Below, in pieces: positions 24,380 through 34,634 of a stretch of 64,000 nt of DNA. The stretch is taken from the NCBI RefSeq assembly GCF_018437235.1, contig NZ_JAAMFJ010000001.1:620001-684000 (forward strand), in the 5' to 3' direction. Made by a program: the position numbers and the translations under genes. Numbering within the stretch: position 1 is the stretch's first letter; every line of letters starts with the position of its first letter. This DNA comes from Fructobacillus papyrifericola (lineage in GTDB: Bacteria > Bacillota > Bacilli > Lactobacillales > Lactobacillaceae). Under the pieces are notes generated by a model. The model did no database searches, was not told the origin of the DNA, and worked only from the letters and a program-made list of their open reading frames with translations.

Positions 24380-26368
24380 TTAACCGGCAAAATAACGTCG
24401 ATAGGTGGCCGACTCATCCAGCGCTCGCTTTTGCTTTTGAGCGATGCAGCGGATGTGTCCCCCGTCCATTTTAACAAAGCCAAGGTCCAAAAAGACCTGA
24501 ATCATTAATTTAAATTCTTTTTCTTGAATGGTTAGTTCGAGCAAAACCGCTGCCAAGTCTGTGACGATGGCCCGTTCTTGCTGTCCATAAAGATACTTGT
24601 ATAGATTGGCAAAGTCGGCCTTGGAGCGGTTAAATCCGCTCGGACCAACGGTCTTTTCCGAAACAGGAAAGGATAAGTCCTCTAGCATCAGCTGCAAGCG
24701 GGTTCGGCCCGCAAAGGAATTTAAGCCAACGGTCCCGGCCATCTTGGCTTGCTTTTGACCGAGGGCCTCTTGAACCAGTTCCGGATCGTTAAAGACTAAG
24801 GCTTCAACCGCACCCTGGCCACCGTTAAAGGACAACTTCAAGTGCTTTTGTTCAGCACCGAGCGCCTTCGCCTCGGTTAAGGCAACCTCTGGCAGGCCAA
24901 TCACTGGCTGCGCATTTCCTTCGCCAAAGGGTTCTAAGACTTTGACCTGCTCGTAAAAGTCCTTGGTTAGCATGCCCGGTTCCATCAATAGGTTAACCGA
25001 AAGCGGCGTCGCTTCAAAGGTCAGCTGGCCACCGGCCTGTCGAATCTTCTCTTTAACGCCTGCAAGCTTATCCTCTTCAATGGCTATTCCCAAGGCACCG
25101 GCGTGGCCACCAAAGGAGGCGTAGTCTTCTTCGAATTCCGCCATGAAGGCGTGCAGGTCAAAGTCGCCATAGGAGCGGCCAGAACCCTTGTAGAGATCAT
25201 CGACCCGGGTCATGACCACAACGGGCTTGGCCACCAAGTCCGTCAAGCGGGCGGCCACAATGCCAAGAATTCCCTGGTGCCAGTCTTCACCAGTAATCAG
25301 GAGAACCGGTTGTTCAGCCTGGTTAGGTGCTAAGGCCTGGGCCATAGCCTCTTCAAAGACCTGGTCGGCCAGTTCACGGCGCTGATTATTCAGCTCTTCG
25401 ATCTGCTTGGCTAAGGCCTTGGCCTCAGCTTCGTCCTTGGTCTTTAGTAAATCAAGGCCGAGACTGGCATCCCCCAAACGGCCAATGGCGTTTAACCGTG
25501 GGGCAATCTTGAAGCCAACGGTTTCGGACAAAACGGCCGCGTCCTTTGGCTGTTTTGCAGACTTAAGCAAGGCCTGCAAACCGGGCCGTGGGTTCTTTTC
25601 GATTTCCTTTAAGCCCCAGGTCACAAAGGCCCGGTTTTCGTCCGTTAAGGAAACAACGTCAGCAATCGCTCCCATGGCCACCAGGTCGAAGAACTCGGTG
25701 GGCAGGTCGGCCAGACTTTCGGCTGGCATGCCATCCTGCAAAACGGCCTGGGCGACTTTAAAAGCGACACCGGCACCGGACAAATCACCAAATGGATACT
25801 GACCTTCCGGGTGGCGGGGGTGAATCACGGCAACCGCATCGGGCAGCTCGTCTGGCAGGGCGTGATGGTCCGTAACCACAACATCGACCCCCTGCGTCTT
25901 TGCCCAGTCAATGGCTTCCTTACCGGAAACCCCGTTATCCACCGTGATAATCAGGCTGGCTCCGGTTTCGTCGATTAAACGGGCGTAGGTCGCCTGATTG
26001 GGCCCGTAACCATCCGTAAAACGGTTTGGCACGTATGGATGGACTTCAGCGCCCAAAGAAAGCAGCGCTTCGGTCATGATGGTCGTCGAGGTCAACCCAT
26101 CGACATCATAATCACCATAGACCAGAATGCTCTCCCCGGAGAAAACGGCTTCTTGAATCCTTTCGACCGCCACATCCATCTGGTAAAAGTCGCTTGGATC
26201 ATGTAGTTGGTCAAAGTCAGGATTTAAGAAGGCCTTGGCCAAAGGTACCGTGTCAATCCCCTTCTGAACTAAAAAGCCAGCCGTGACTGGGCCAAGGCCC
26301 AAGTCGTCTTGAAGACCCTGCCTTTTGGCCGCGTCTGGCTGTGCCATTACTTGCCACTTTCTAGTCAT
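24380..26368 (-). CDS. recJ: Single-stranded-DNA-specific exonuclease RecJ
   Basis: 5'-3' exonuclease on single-stranded DNA for recombination and mismatch repair. 662 residues. DHH-family motifs are present: [13 protein letters not shown] (motif I) near 83-95, [14 protein letters not shown] (motif III) near 155-168 and [10 protein letters not shown] in the DHHA1 domain near 420; an OB-fold and a low-complexity C-terminal domain follow. Start chosen at ATG 26368, which overlaps the rnz stop by 8 bases and has AAGGAG. The longer frame upstream lies inside rnz and is rejected. Confidence 0.94.
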   Translation of the reverse strand: MTRKWQVMAQPDAAKRQGLQDDLGLGPVTAGFLVQKGIDTVPLAKAFLNPDFDQLHDPSDFYQMDVAVERIQEAVFSGESILVYGDYDVDGLTSTTIMTEALLSLGAEVHPYVPNRFTDGYGPNQATYARLIDETGASLIITVDNGVSGKEAIDWAKTQGVDVVVTDHHALPDELPDAVAVIHPRHPEGQYPFGDLSGAGVAFKVAQAVLQDGMPAESLADLPTEFFDLVAMGAIADVVSLTDENRAFVTWGLKEIEKNPRPGLQALLKSAKQPKDAAVLSETVGFKIAPRLNAIGRLGDASLGLDLLKTKDEAEAKALAKQIEELNNQRRELADQVFEEAMAQALAPNQAEQPVLLITGEDWHQGILGIVAARLTDLVAKPVVVMTRVDDLYKGSGRSYGDFDLHAFMAEFEEDYASFGGHAGALGIAIEEDKLAGVKEKIRQAGGQLTFEATPLSVNLLMEPGMLTKDFYEQVKVLEPFGEGNAQPVIGLPEVALTEAKALGAEQKHLKLSFNGGQGAVEALVFNDPELVQEALGQKQAKMAGTVGLNSFAGRTRLQLMLEDLSFPVSEKTVGPSGFNRSKADFANLYKYLYGQQERAIVTDLAAVLLELTIQEKEFKLMIQVFLDLGFVKMDGGHIRCIAQKQKRALDESATYRRYFAG

Positions 26369-27311
26369 GCTGCTCCTTTTCAAATGGGACGTCGACAACG
26401 TCCATGTCACGGGCGACATAGGTGTTTGCAAAGAGCTTGTGGACGTCTGCAATAAACTTCTGTAAGAGTGGGCCAATGTAGCGGGCCGAAACGTGGGTTA
26501 GGACCAGCTTCTTGACGCCGGCCTGCTGAGCTAAGTTGGCCGCATCTCGGGAGGTAGAGTGCCCGTGTGCCCGGGCCATCTTCCCCTCATCCTTGGACAT
26601 TCCGTAGGTTGCCTCGTGGACGAGCACATCGGCGCCCTTTGAAAGGGCCAGCTCGCTATCAGTAGGCATTGTATCAAAGATAATCGTGATGACACGACCA
26701 GGCTGTGCTGGCCCGAGGTAGTCCTTTCCATTGACTACCCGACCATCTTCTAGGGTCACGGTTTCTCCGGCCTTTAGGCGGCCGTAGACCGGTCCGGAAG
26801 GAATCTTGTCGGCCCGGACTTTGTCAATCAAAAGTTCGCCGGCGTGTGGCTTTTCTTCAACCCGGAAGCCCCAGGCCGTCATCCGATGACGGAGTGGTGC
26901 GGCGATAACCTTGAAGGTTTCGTCTTCAAAGATCACCCCTTCTTCGATTTCCACGTAGTGGATGGGATAGGACAGGTGGGTTTCAGAAACCCGTAGGGCA
27001 GTCGTGACAAAGCTTTTAACACCCTTTGGCCCATAGATGGTTAGGGGTTCGTTCTTATCGGCTCCCTGAAAGGAACGGGAAGACAAGAGGCCTGGTAGTC
27101 CAAAGATGTGATCGCCGTGCAAGTGGGAGATAAAAATCTTTTCAATCTTCCGGGGGCGAATCGTCGTCTTTAAGATTTGGTGCTGAGTGGCTTCGCCAAC
27201 GTCAAAAAGCCAGACGGCGTTTCGTTCGTCTAAAAGACGAAGCGCGATGCTGGCTACGTTGCGAAATTTTGATGGCTGACCGGAGCCGGTCCCTAAGAAT
27301 TCTAATTCCAT
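26361..27311 (-). CDS. rnz: Ribonuclease Z (tRNA 3'-processing endonuclease)
   Basis: Cuts the 3' trailer of tRNA precursors, important here because the tRNA-Leu of the window lacks an encoded CCA. 316 residues, short form. It starts [18 protein letters not shown], with the metal-binding [15 protein letters not shown] near 62-76, the flexible-arm region with [11 protein letters not shown] near 175-185 and the late metal ligands at VLVHEATY and [10 protein letters not shown]. It follows trmD by 26 bases on the same strand, and the recJ start overlaps its end. Confidence 0.95.
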   Translation of the reverse strand: MELEFLGTGSGQPSKFRNVASIALRLLDERNAVWLFDVGEATQHQILKTTIRPRKIEKIFISHLHGDHIFGLPGLLSSRSFQGADKNEPLTIYGPKGVKSFVTTALRVSETHLSYPIHYVEIEEGVIFEDETFKVIAAPLRHRMTAWGFRVEEKPHAGELLIDKVRADKIPSGPVYGRLKAGETVTLEDGRVVNGKDYLGPAQPGRVITIIFDTMPTDSELALSKGADVLVHEATYGMSKDEGKMARAHGHSTSRDAANLAQQAGVKKLVLTHVSARYIGPLLQKFIADVHKLFANTYVARDMDVVDVPFEKEQHD

Positions 27312-27337
27312 CTGTCATCACCTCAAGAAGAGCAGAA

Positions 27338-28081
27338 CTAATCCTCGTTCAACTCGGTTTTAATATCGTCTAAGAGATCCCGCTCTTCCTTTGAAAACTG
27401 CCGACCCTCTAAGAGGTCAGGGCGTCTTAAGTAGGTTTTCTTTAACGATTCTTTCAAACGCCATTCGGCGATTTTTTGGTGGTTACCCGAAGTCAAGACT
27501 TCTGGCACCTGCATTCCGCGAAAGTCGGCGGGACGCGTGTATTGTGGGTATTCCAGCAACCCATCCTGGAAGGAATCGCCAGATGCTGATTCAGCGTTTC
27601 CCAAGACGTCTGGAAGGAAGCGAACCGTGGCATCAATCATCACCATGGCACCCAATTCCCCACCGGTTAAGACGTAGTCGCCAAGGGAAATTTCCTCGTC
27701 GACCAAAGTCTTAATCCGCTCGTCATAGCCCTCGTAGTGGCCACAAATGAAGGTCAGATGGTCATAGGAAGCCAAACGTTCGGCATCCTTGTGATCAAAG
27801 GCTTTGCCGGCCGGGTCCAGTAAGACGACGTGGCCGGCTGAACCCTTGTCATCCCTTTCTTTAATGGCCTGAACGGCGTCAAAGATTGGTTGAGCCGTCA
27901 ACAACATGCCGGCCCCCCCACCAAAGGGGTAGTCATCCACGTTGTTGTGCTTATTGGTTGTATAGTCGCGAAAGTCCGTAACGTTAAAGGACAAAGAACC
28001 GCGCTCAATGGCCTTTCCAATAATCGATTCCTGCATGGGCGCAAACATCTTTGGAAAAAGGGAGAGTACATCGATTTTCAT
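27338..28081 (-). CDS. trmD: tRNA (guanine-N1)-methyltransferase TrmD
   Basis: Methylates G37 next to the anticodon of tRNAs to prevent frameshifting. 247 residues, full length. SPOUT-knot family marks: [13 protein letters not shown] at the start, [11 protein letters not shown] near 51-61, [13 protein letters not shown] near 110-122, [19 protein letters not shown] near 132-150. Its ATG overlaps the rimM stop as TAATG, so translation is coupled to rimM. Confidence 0.96.
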   Translation of the reverse strand: MKIDVLSLFPKMFAPMQESIIGKAIERGSLSFNVTDFRDYTTNKHNNVDDYPFGGGAGMLLTAQPIFDAVQAIKERDDKGSAGHVVLLDPAGKAFDHKDAERLASYDHLTFICGHYEGYDERIKTLVDEEISLGDYVLTGGELGAMVMIDATVRFLPDVLGNAESASGDSFQDGLLEYPQYTRPADFRGMQVPEVLTSGNHQKIAEWRLKESLKKTYLRRPDLLEGRQFSKEERDLLDDIKTELNED

Positions 28082-28599
28082 TAATCTAACAACCCTTCTA
28101 AGACATCAATCACAATGGTCTTTCCTTCCACATTGACGTCTTTAACAACGTCTGCAATGACCGGAATCAAGGCATCGGCCCCCTTTGGCCGTTTGACAAT
28201 CCAAACGTCGTTGGCCCCGGTTTCCATGATTTCTTTAACGGTTCCAACCACTTGGCCTTCTTCGTCTTGGACCGTGCAGCCAATGATGTCGGAATAGTAG
28301 TATTCCCCATCGTCTAAGTCTTCACGGTCGGCCTCTGAGACGTAGAGTTCTTGTCCCTTGTAGGCTTCCACCTCGTTAATGTTGGTCACCCCTGCAAAAG
28401 TCAGCAACCACATTCCCTTGTGAACACGGGCCTTCTCGATCTTTTCAGGCAGGTAAGCGCCGTCGACCAAGCGGTAGACGGTTGCCCCCTTGGCAAAGCG
28501 TTCGTCAGCAAAGTCCGTAATCGCCTTAACCTTCAGTTCACCGCGAATCCCGTGGGTGTTCACAATGGTTCCAATTTTAAAATAATTTACTGTTTCCAT
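28081..28599 (-). CDS. rimM: 16S rRNA processing protein RimM
   Basis: Assists late maturation of the 30S head and binds ribosomal protein S19. 172 residues: N-terminal beta-barrel starting [20 protein letters not shown] and a C-terminal PRC barrel with [14 protein letters not shown] near 95-108. Unusually, the start ATG at 28599 lies only 7 bases after a perfect extended -10 box (TGCTATAAT, 28607-28615) and has no ribosome site, so the mRNA from this promoter would be leaderless. A terminator after rpsP separates it from the upstream operon member. A TTG start further upstream is possible but would not match the family N-terminus. Confidence 0.94.
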   Translation of the reverse strand: METVNYFKIGTIVNTHGIRGELKVKAITDFADERFAKGATVYRLVDGAYLPEKIEKARVHKGMWLLTFAGVTNINEVEAYKGQELYVSEADREDLDDGEYYYSDIIGCTVQDEEGQVVGTVKEIMETGANDVWIVKRPKGADALIPVIADVVKDVNVEGKTIVIDVLEGLLD

Positions 28600-28606
28600 A
28601 CCGTCT

Positions 28607-28615
28607 ATTATAGCA
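28607..28615 (-). promoter_or_regulatory. Extended -10 promoter giving a leaderless rimM mRNA
   Basis: TGCTATAAT followed by AGACGGT and the rimM ATG. With usual spacing, transcription would begin at the T just before or at the A of the ATG. No -35 match is visible, as expected for an extended -10 element. Confidence 0.65.
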
Positions 28616-28677
28616 AATAATTCACTTTGGCTCTGCTTTATTCGACGCTGGTTGCCCGCCAAAACCTTTCAAAAAAG

Positions 28678-28704
28678 AAAAAAACCACCCGAAGGTAGTT
28701 TTTA
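28678..28704 (-). terminator. Terminator between rpsP and rimM
   Basis: AAAAACTACC, TTC loop, GGTGGTTTTTTT (one wobble) on the minus strand, directly after the rpsP stop. Confidence 0.85.
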
Positions 28705-28715
28705 AAAGACGTTGA

Positions 28716-29156
28716 TTAAACCAAGTCCAACAAGTCAGCCTTCTTAGCTGATGATGGGTACTTCGTTCCGGCTGCGTCCAAGTATGCCTTGATTTCAGCA
28801 ACCGTGTTCTTAGTCGTTGGCTTTGAAGATGAAGCAGCGGCTTCCTTCTTTGCAGCTGGCTTTGCGGCCTTCTTTTCGGCTGGCTTCTTGCCTGCCTTAG
28901 TAGCTGCGAACTTTGTCATGATGCCGGCCTTTGACAACAAGTTACGAACCGTGTCAGAAGGTTGTGCACCGTTTTGCAACCAACCCATGATCTTTTCTTC
29001 GTCCAACTTAACTTCTGCTGGAACCGTGATTGGGTTGTAAGTTCCAACCGTTTCAATGAAACGGCCGTCACGAGGTGAACGTGAGTCTGCAATAACCACA
29101 CGATAGAAAGGACGCTTCTTAGCACCCATGCGCTTCAAACGAATTTTAACTGCCAT
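28716..29156 (-). CDS. rpsP: Ribosomal protein S16 with C-terminal HeH/LEM-like extension
   Basis: Small-subunit protein needed for early 30S assembly. Residues 1-84 are a complete S16 core ([20 protein letters not shown] at the start, GTYNP near 38-42, [12 protein letters not shown] near 59-70). The gene then continues to 146 residues where usual S16 proteins stop at about 80-100: residues 85-115 are a Lys/Ala/Pro/Ser linker and 116-146 ([20 protein letters not shown] then [10 protein letters not shown]) match the HeH/LEM-type two-helix pattern seen in nucleic-acid-binding tails. The start is fixed by GGAGGAAAT. The promoter lies against the ileS terminator. Confidence 0.95.
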   Translation of the reverse strand: MAVKIRLKRMGAKKRPFYRVVIADSRSPRDGRFIETVGTYNPITVPAEVKLDEEKIMGWLQNGAQPSDTVRNLLSKAGIMTKFAATKAGKKPAEKKAAKPAAKKEAAASSSKPTTKNTVAEIKAYLDAAGTKYPSSAKKADLLDLV

Positions 29157-29204
29157 GAATAATTTCCTCCGAATTTCTTTACAAGATATAGTATGCCAGA
29201 TATC

Positions 29205-29241
29205 AAAAAGCATGTCAAGTACTTTTACTTGACATGCTTTT
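29205..29241 (-). terminator. Terminator after ileS
   Basis: AAAAGCATGTCAAGTA paired with TACTTGACATGCTTTT, a perfect 16-bp stem with U-run. One arm contains TTGACA, which can serve as the -35 box of rpsP. Confidence 0.88.
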
Positions 29242-29278
29242 AATTTTGATTTTACTTTAGCAAAAGTCGACCAAGAAC

Positions 29279-32077
29279 TTACTTTTCAAAGCCATCGTCA
29301 ACAGCTTCTGGGTAGTATTCACGAACAATTTTTGCTTCATAAGCTGCCAATTCTGGGAAGGCTGCATCAGCCCCCAAGTCCTCGTGGTAGCGACGGTCAC
29401 GTGGTGACAAACCACCGCGGGCCTTCTCCACTTGAATTTGAATATCGTCGAAGCTTGGCACAGTGGCCGCAGCTTGACTTGCCTTCTTCAGATCGAGTTG
29501 TGAAACCATCAAGATCAAGCGCAAGTCCAAGCCGAGCGCTTCAATGGTTGCAAGCTGTTCGTCTGACAGGTACAAGACCATGGCGGCTTCGGCATTCTTT
29601 CCAATCAGATCAGCCGAACGGGCCGCTTCAATGGCCTTGTTAGCCGCTGAACGGATGGCAAAGATTGTCTGCCACTTTTCCTTGATGTCTTCCGCGTTTG
29701 GAATCACCATGGCTTCTGGCATGTCTTGCAAGTAGGCAAACTTCGTTGAATCGTCTGGCATGTAAGACCAGATTTCTTCAGCCGTGTGTGGCAAGACAGG
29801 CAAGATCAACTTGGTCAAAGCCTGCAACGTTTCGTAGAAGACCGTCTGCATGGAACGACGCAGCTTTGAATCCGGTGCTTCAACATAGACAACGTCCTTG
29901 GCGATGTCCAAGTAGAAGGCGGACAAGTCAACGTTGATGAAGTTAATCAACTTAGAGAAGACATCGTTGAAGCGGTAGTTGTCATAGGCGTCTTCAACAC
30001 CCTTGATCAAGTCATTCAAGACAACCGTTGCATACTGGTCGTGTGCGGCACGATCAGCAAAGGCCACGGCATCCTTCTTGTAGTCAAAGTCGGACGTGTT
30101 GGCCAAGAGGAAGCGCATCGTGTTACGGATCTTCCGGTAGGAATCAGCCACCTGCTTCAAGATTTCTTGTGAAACCGGCATATCCTGCGAGGTATCAACA
30201 GAGATGGTCCACAAACGAAGAATTTCAACTCCGAGTTGGTCACCGACTTCTGCAGGAGAAATCGTGTTTCCAAGGGACTTGGACATCTTGTTTCCCTTAC
30301 CATCCAAAGTGAAGCCTTGGGAGAGCAAGTTCTTGTATGGTGCCTGTCCGGTTACGGCAACGGAAGTGATCAAAGATGAGTTAAACCAACCACGATACTG
30401 GTCGGAACCTTCCAGGTAAAGGTCGGCCGGGAAGTCCAAGTTTGGCCGCTGACGTAAGACCCCGTTCCATGATGAACCGGAGTCAAACCAGACGTCCATG
30501 ATGTCCTCTTCCTTCTTGAAGATTCCGTTTGGTGAGTGGACGTTCGTGTAACCTTCAGGCAAGAGGTCCTTGGCCTCCTTTTCAAACCAGATGTTTGAAC
30601 CATGCTTTTCAACCAATTGGGCAACGTGTTCAATCACATCGGCATCCAAAATGGCTTCGCCGTCTTCGGCGTAGAAAATTGGCAATGGCACACCCCAAAC
30701 ACGCTGACGGGAGATGACCCAGTCACCACGCCCGGCAATCATGTTGTGCAGACGCTTCTGACCCCATGCTGGATAGAAGTTAACTTGGTCCAACTGGTCC
30801 AAGATGTCTTGACGGAAGTTGTCAATTGACGCAAACCACTGTGGCACGGCACGCCAGATGATTGGCTTTTTCGTCCGCCAGTCAAATGGGTAGGAGTGGG
30901 TAATGCTTTCCTTTGCCAAGAAAAGTCCCGCCTCTTGCAACTTCGTAATCACCGTTCCAGTGACGTCATCGTAGAAACGGCCTTCAAAGTCAGGTCCGGC
31001 TGACTTGGTCATCATTCCCTTTTCATCGACGGTAACGGCCACTTCCAAGCCATAAGGCTTTGAAACGTTGTAATCGTCTTCACCAAAACCAGGGGCCGTG
31101 TGGACCAAACCAGTTCCGGAATCAAGGGTCACGTGATCGCCAACCATGACCACTTCAGCGACGTCCTTGTCCCACGGGTGGTAAGCCGTGATGTTTTCCA
31201 GTTCAGCACCCTTGTGCTCTTCTAAGACTTCGTAGTCTTCCCAGCCAAACTTTGGTGCTACTGTTTCAAGCAAGTCCTTGGCCACCACGTACTTCTTGTC
31301 TTGACCAGCAGGCTTTACAACAACGTAGTCAAAGTCAGGCCCGACCGTCACACCACGCGAGGCCGTGACCGTAAATGGCGTCGTCGTCCAAACCACGAGG
31401 TAGGTATCGTTATCCAAGACGCCCTTGCCATCCTTGACTTGGTTGGCATAGAAGAGTGACGTTGACTTCAAGTCGTGGTATTCGATTTCGGCTTCGGCCA
31501 AGGCAGATTCGGATGACCATGACCAGTAAACCGGCTTCGCCCCCTTAAAGATGTAGCCCTTCTTGGCCATATCACCGAAGACACGCAGTTGAGCGGCTTC
31601 GAATTCCGGTTGCAAGGTAATGTAAGGGTGGTCCCAATCAGCCAAAACACCGAGGCGCTTGAAATCCTTCTTTTGCTTGGCCACTTGTTCCAAGGCAAAG
31701 TCCTTGGCCAAGTTTCGCCATTCTGCCTTCGGCATGGCCTTACGGTCATGACCGGCCTTAGTCAACTGTTGTTCGATTGGCAGCCCGTGCGTATCCCAGC
31801 CGGGCACGTATGGCGCGTAGAAGCCAGACATGTTCTTGTAGCGAACGATGATGTCCTTGGTGATCTTATTCAAGGCGTGGCCAAGGTGAATGTTTCCATT
31901 CGCGTATGGAGGGCCATCGTGCAAGTTAAAGTGTGGCTTTTGTTCGTTTTGCGCCAGGCGTTGGCCGTAAAGGTCTTCTTCAAACCAGACCTTTTCACGT
32001 TCCGGCTCCGTCTTTGGCAGTGAACCACGCATTGGGAATGCAGTTTTTCCTAAGTTCAGGGTGTCTTTGTACTTCAT
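29279..32077 (-). CDS. ileS: Isoleucyl-tRNA synthetase
   Basis: Charges tRNA-Ile and edits valine. 932 residues, full bacterial length. Class I HIGH-type motif in [18 protein letters not shown] near 57-74, editing domain with [12 protein letters not shown] near 245, [18 protein letters not shown] near 597-604, and a C-terminal anticodon domain. The zinc-finger cysteines seen at the very end of some IleRS are absent. Start at 32077 after AGGAGA; the longer frame runs into the T-box terminator. Controlled by the T-box at 32106-32335 and located at the end of the division cluster, as in other Firmicutes. Confidence 0.97.
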   Translation of the reverse strand: MKYKDTLNLGKTAFPMRGSLPKTEPEREKVWFEEDLYGQRLAQNEQKPHFNLHDGPPYANGNIHLGHALNKITKDIIVRYKNMSGFYAPYVPGWDTHGLPIEQQLTKAGHDRKAMPKAEWRNLAKDFALEQVAKQKKDFKRLGVLADWDHPYITLQPEFEAAQLRVFGDMAKKGYIFKGAKPVYWSWSSESALAEAEIEYHDLKSTSLFYANQVKDGKGVLDNDTYLVVWTTTPFTVTASRGVTVGPDFDYVVVKPAGQDKKYVVAKDLLETVAPKFGWEDYEVLEEHKGAELENITAYHPWDKDVAEVVMVGDHVTLDSGTGLVHTAPGFGEDDYNVSKPYGLEVAVTVDEKGMMTKSAGPDFEGRFYDDVTGTVITKLQEAGLFLAKESITHSYPFDWRTKKPIIWRAVPQWFASIDNFRQDILDQLDQVNFYPAWGQKRLHNMIAGRGDWVISRQRVWGVPLPIFYAEDGEAILDADVIEHVAQLVEKHGSNIWFEKEAKDLLPEGYTNVHSPNGIFKKEEDIMDVWFDSGSSWNGVLRQRPNLDFPADLYLEGSDQYRGWFNSSLITSVAVTGQAPYKNLLSQGFTLDGKGNKMSKSLGNTISPAEVGDQLGVEILRLWTISVDTSQDMPVSQEILKQVADSYRKIRNTMRFLLANTSDFDYKKDAVAFADRAAHDQYATVVLNDLIKGVEDAYDNYRFNDVFSKLINFINVDLSAFYLDIAKDVVYVEAPDSKLRRSMQTVFYETLQALTKLILPVLPHTAEEIWSYMPDDSTKFAYLQDMPEAMVIPNAEDIKEKWQTIFAIRSAANKAIEAARSADLIGKNAEAAMVLYLSDEQLATIEALGLDLRLILMVSQLDLKKASQAAATVPSFDDIQIQVEKARGGLSPRDRRYHEDLGADAAFPELAAYEAKIVREYYPEAVDDGFEK

Positions 32078-32105
32078 GGGCTTTCTCCTTTTAAACAATG
32101 ATAAT

Positions 32106-32335
32106 AAAAAAGTCCTGTTTACCCTCTCGGGCAAACAGGACGAACGAACGTGGTACCACCTATTCTTCCACTGGTCAAAACCAGTGCTTAGATGCAGCTT
32201 TAACGGGCTGCCCTTCGCCGTTGCCTACTTGGTTCAGCAGCGGGAAAACGTTAGTGATATTTCCTTCTTGAGGGATTGGCCATCTTTCACCGGACATGGC
32301 TCGCTTGCAATATCAAGAATGAAACGCGTCTCACG
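32106..32335 (-). promoter_or_regulatory. T-box riboswitch leader of ileS
   Basis: Conserved AGGTGGTACCACG at 32149-32161 on the minus strand, followed by a terminator (GTCCTGTTTGCCC pairing with GGGTAAACAGGAC, then six U) at 32106-32142. A candidate ATC specifier lies in AAATATCACT near 32255-32265. It fills the gap between divIVA and ileS. Confidence 0.92.
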
Positions 32336-32344
32336 TTTACTTAC

Positions 32345-33079
32345 TTATTTTTCTTCTGATTCAGGGAAAACAACGACCGTTGGGTCCGCTGGCTTTTCCG
32401 TATCCGCATCGACTTTACTAGCCGGTTCGGTAGTGGATGGAACAGCGGCATCCTTCTTTTCAATTGGTCCCTTAGCGAAGTCAGGAATTTCCTTCAAATC
32501 GGTTGGCAGTTCAACCGTTTCTTCAGAATCTTCACTAGCAATGTTATCCAAGGCCTTTTGTGAAATCATTGATTCAGGCAAGGCTTCGATTGCTTCAGCC
32601 AGCTTATCTTCTTGAAGGAGGGCCTTTTGGTCATCCAACAAGGAGAGGAAGGAGTTCTTAAAGGCAGCAACTCGTTCGCGCAAGCGGTTTTGCTCGTTAA
32701 CCAAGTCCACGTTTTCTTGAGCCAAACGCTTTGATTCCTCTTCGGCCTTTGTGCGGGCGTTGTCGAGCATCTCCTTGGCTTCTTGCTGCGCCTTTTCCAA
32801 CTGTGACTTCACTTCTTCTTCCGTTTCGGAACGCAAGCGTGAAGCAGCGGATTGAGCGAACATGATTGATTCGTTCACCTGGTTCTTTTGACCTTCCAAC
32901 TCGTCAATGTGTTCTTGTTGCTGACGACTCTTCTTTTGCAAAGCTTCGTAATCAGCAATCAAGGCACGGTAATCGTTATTGACTTCGTCCAAGAAAGAAT
33001 CCACTTCGCGAGCCACGTATGCACGTGAACCCTTCCGCGTAAATTCGTGGTTCAAAATTTCATCTGGTGTTAATGCCAT
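32345..33079 (-). CDS. divIVA: Cell division protein DivIVA
   Basis: Coiled-coil protein that recognises curved membrane at septa and poles. 244 residues. The membrane-binding N-terminal domain reads MALTPDEILNHEFTRKGSRA then YVAREVDSFLDEV, followed by a long coiled coil (about 35-170) and an acidic Pro/Thr/Ala/Glu-rich tail of about 60 residues. Located downstream of ylmH and upstream of ileS, as usual in Gram-positive bacteria. Confidence 0.95.
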   Translation of the reverse strand: MALTPDEILNHEFTRKGSRAYVAREVDSFLDEVNNDYRALIADYEALQKKSRQQQEHIDELEGQKNQVNESIMFAQSAASRLRSETEEEVKSQLEKAQQEAKEMLDNARTKAEEESKRLAQENVDLVNEQNRLRERVAAFKNSFLSLLDDQKALLQEDKLAEAIEALPESMISQKALDNIASEDSEETVELPTDLKEIPDFAKGPIEKKDAAVPSTTEPASKVDADTEKPADPTVVVFPESEEK

Positions 33080-33107
33080 CTTATTCGTCCTCTCTCCCTC
33101 ATTCTAT

Positions 33108-33902
33108 TCATCGTCGAATGATTTGAAAAACTGCCTTTATTTTATCCCTTTTACTGTGTCCTGCCAAGCTTTGCAGAGAAATTCGTCCCTGTTTGCGAAC
33201 GGAAATCACATCTTTTAAGCGAATGCTTCTCGTCCCATCGGTTTCTTTCGACCAATTAACAGCGACCAAGCCACCTTCAACCATGTCTTTAACCTGGCTT
33301 CTTGAAAGGCCAAAGGCCGTAGCCACAGCGGCATCTAGACGAAGCGAAGGCAAGAGCAGAAAGACTTCCTCCCCCTCCTCTTCTTTGACGAGAGCCTCAG
33401 ATTGCAAAACTTCCTGCCAATTGGCCGCGACCTTCCCAATCTGATCAATTTCTTGACGAATAAAGGGAATGTAACGTTTTTGCACGGCAACCTGCGCCTT
33501 GCCAGCCGCTTCATCGACTACCATGTCACCGAAGGTGGCCCGGTCAACGCCGGCCGCAAGGAAGGCTCCGAGCAAGTCCTTATGGCGCAGAGTAACGAAT
33601 TTCTTGGCAAAGGAAAGCTCCAAAATTGCTAGGTCAAAGTCGCTGTCTTCAATCACCATAAATTCTGGTGCAAGGACGACCCGGGCCTTTTCCGATCGAT
33701 CAAACCCGCCGTTTTCAGAGACTTTGATATCCGTTCGGTCACCGATTAAGATGGTCAGGATATGCCGTTCTCTAGGATTCAAAAAATCCGTCAAAACCAA
33801 ACGATAATCGTTTGCAGCTGTTTCAATCCAGTCGAGCGCTTGGGCAATAAAGGGCCCTTCCTCTTCTGCAAAGTGCTGAGCAACTGCTTGATTGGCCGCC
33901 AT
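33108..33902 (-). CDS. ylmH: RNA-binding protein YlmH (S4 domain)
   Basis: S4-domain RNA-binding protein; in Bacillus its homologue acts in ribosome rescue and quality control, and the gene is always near division genes. 264 residues: N-terminal domain with FLNPRERHILTIL near 38-50, central RATFGDMVV segment, and S4 domain from about 185 (LRLDAAVATAFGLSRSQVKD, GLVAVNW). Start taken at ATG 33902, immediately after the yggT stop; the upstream extension overlaps yggT and is rejected. Confidence 0.9.
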   Translation of the reverse strand: MAANQAVAQHFAEEEGPFIAQALDWIETAANDYRLVLTDFLNPRERHILTILIGDRTDIKVSENGGFDRSEKARVVLAPEFMVIEDSDFDLAILELSFAKKFVTLRHKDLLGAFLAAGVDRATFGDMVVDEAAGKAQVAVQKRYIPFIRQEIDQIGKVAANWQEVLQSEALVKEEEGEEVFLLLPSLRLDAAVATAFGLSRSQVKDMVEGGLVAVNWSKETDGTRSIRLKDVISVRKQGRISLQSLAGHSKRDKIKAVFQIIRR

Positions 33903-33903
33903 C

Positions 33904-34173
33904 TTAGAAAACCAGGGCCAAAAGCATTGGCAGCAAGTAGTCTTCAATCCCCTGCAAAACCAAAAGGGCAATCAGGGGCCTTAAATCCAAAAAGCCAAGT
34001 GGCTTGATAAAAGAAAAGAGCCCAAGATAGGGTTCAATTATCTTGCCTAGCTCCCGGCCAAACCAAGTGTGGTAAAGGCCTGGCAACCAGGACATTAGAA
34101 TGTAAATCACCAGCGCAAAGGAATAAAGTTGAATCGCATAGCGCAAAATGACGAAAACCATCATGAGTAACAT
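33904..34173 (-). CDS. YggT family membrane protein
   Basis: Small integral membrane protein of 89 residues with two hydrophobic hairpins, including IYILMSWLPGLYHTWFGREL and IEPYLGLFSFIKPLGFLDLR, the YggT-type repeats. Family members sit in the division cluster and have been linked to osmotic tolerance and septum function. I chose ATG 34173, just after the sepF stop (TAATATG), suggesting coupled translation; there is no clear ribosome site of its own. Confidence 0.87.
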   Translation of the reverse strand: MLLMMVFVILRYAIQLYSFALVIYILMSWLPGLYHTWFGRELGKIIEPYLGLFSFIKPLGFLDLRPLIALLVLQGIEDYLLPMLLALVF

Positions 34174-34174
34174 A

Positions 34175-34621
34175 TTAGTACCGTGATTGGTTATCCAAGT
34201 TTTCACTCATTGAACCGGCCACTTCGTAAGTAGCTGGTGTCAGCAAGAAAATCTTCTCACCAATTCGTTCCATTGAACCGTCAACAGCGTAAACCGCACC
34301 ACCAATGTAGTCCAGAATGCGGCGGGCAGGTTCTTCTTCCAATTGGGAGAAGTTCACGATAACGGCGTCGCCTTCAATAACTTGTGAGGCGATGGCCCGT
34401 GAGTCCGCGTAAACCTTGGGTTCAAAAAGTGCAATGCGAGCGTCAGCTGCAGTAGCTGGTGCTTGCTTCAACGTGTTCTTTGGCTGCTTTTTTACAGCGG
34501 CCATGGACTTCTTAGGCTTTTCAGCCTGAGCAGCCGGCGCTTCTTCTTGCACTTCTTCATATTCGTCTTCATAGTAATCATCATCACCAGAAAACAGCGT
34601 TTTAATTTTATCAAAAGCCAT
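34175..34621 (-). CDS. sepF: Cell division protein SepF
   Basis: Membrane-anchored partner that bundles FtsZ filaments. 148 residues: amphipathic N-terminal helix (MAFDKIKTLF), an acidic and Pro/Ala/Lys-rich linker, and the conserved C-terminal dimer domain (about 60-140) with EPKVYADSRAIASQVIEGDA and RRILDYIGGAVYAVDG. Follows ftsZ by 13 bases on the same strand. Confidence 0.95.
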   Translation of the reverse strand: MAFDKIKTLFSGDDDYYEDEYEEVQEEAPAAQAEKPKKSMAAVKKQPKNTLKQAPATAADARIALFEPKVYADSRAIASQVIEGDAVIVNFSQLEEEPARRILDYIGGAVYAVDGSMERIGEKIFLLTPATYEVAGSMSENLDNQSRY

Positions 34622-34634
34622 GGCTTACTCCTTC

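Noticed and set aside
28600-28662. TTG start for rimM upstream of the promoter
   Set aside because: It would add residues unlike any RimM and would lie upstream of the extended -10 box; the family N-terminus fits ATG 28599.
28810-28905. Lys/Ala-rich linker of S16 as a frameshifted or out-of-frame artefact
   Set aside because: The frame stays open, the downstream module keeps a clear HeH/LEM-like pattern, and the terminator follows right after the stop, so the extension looks real.
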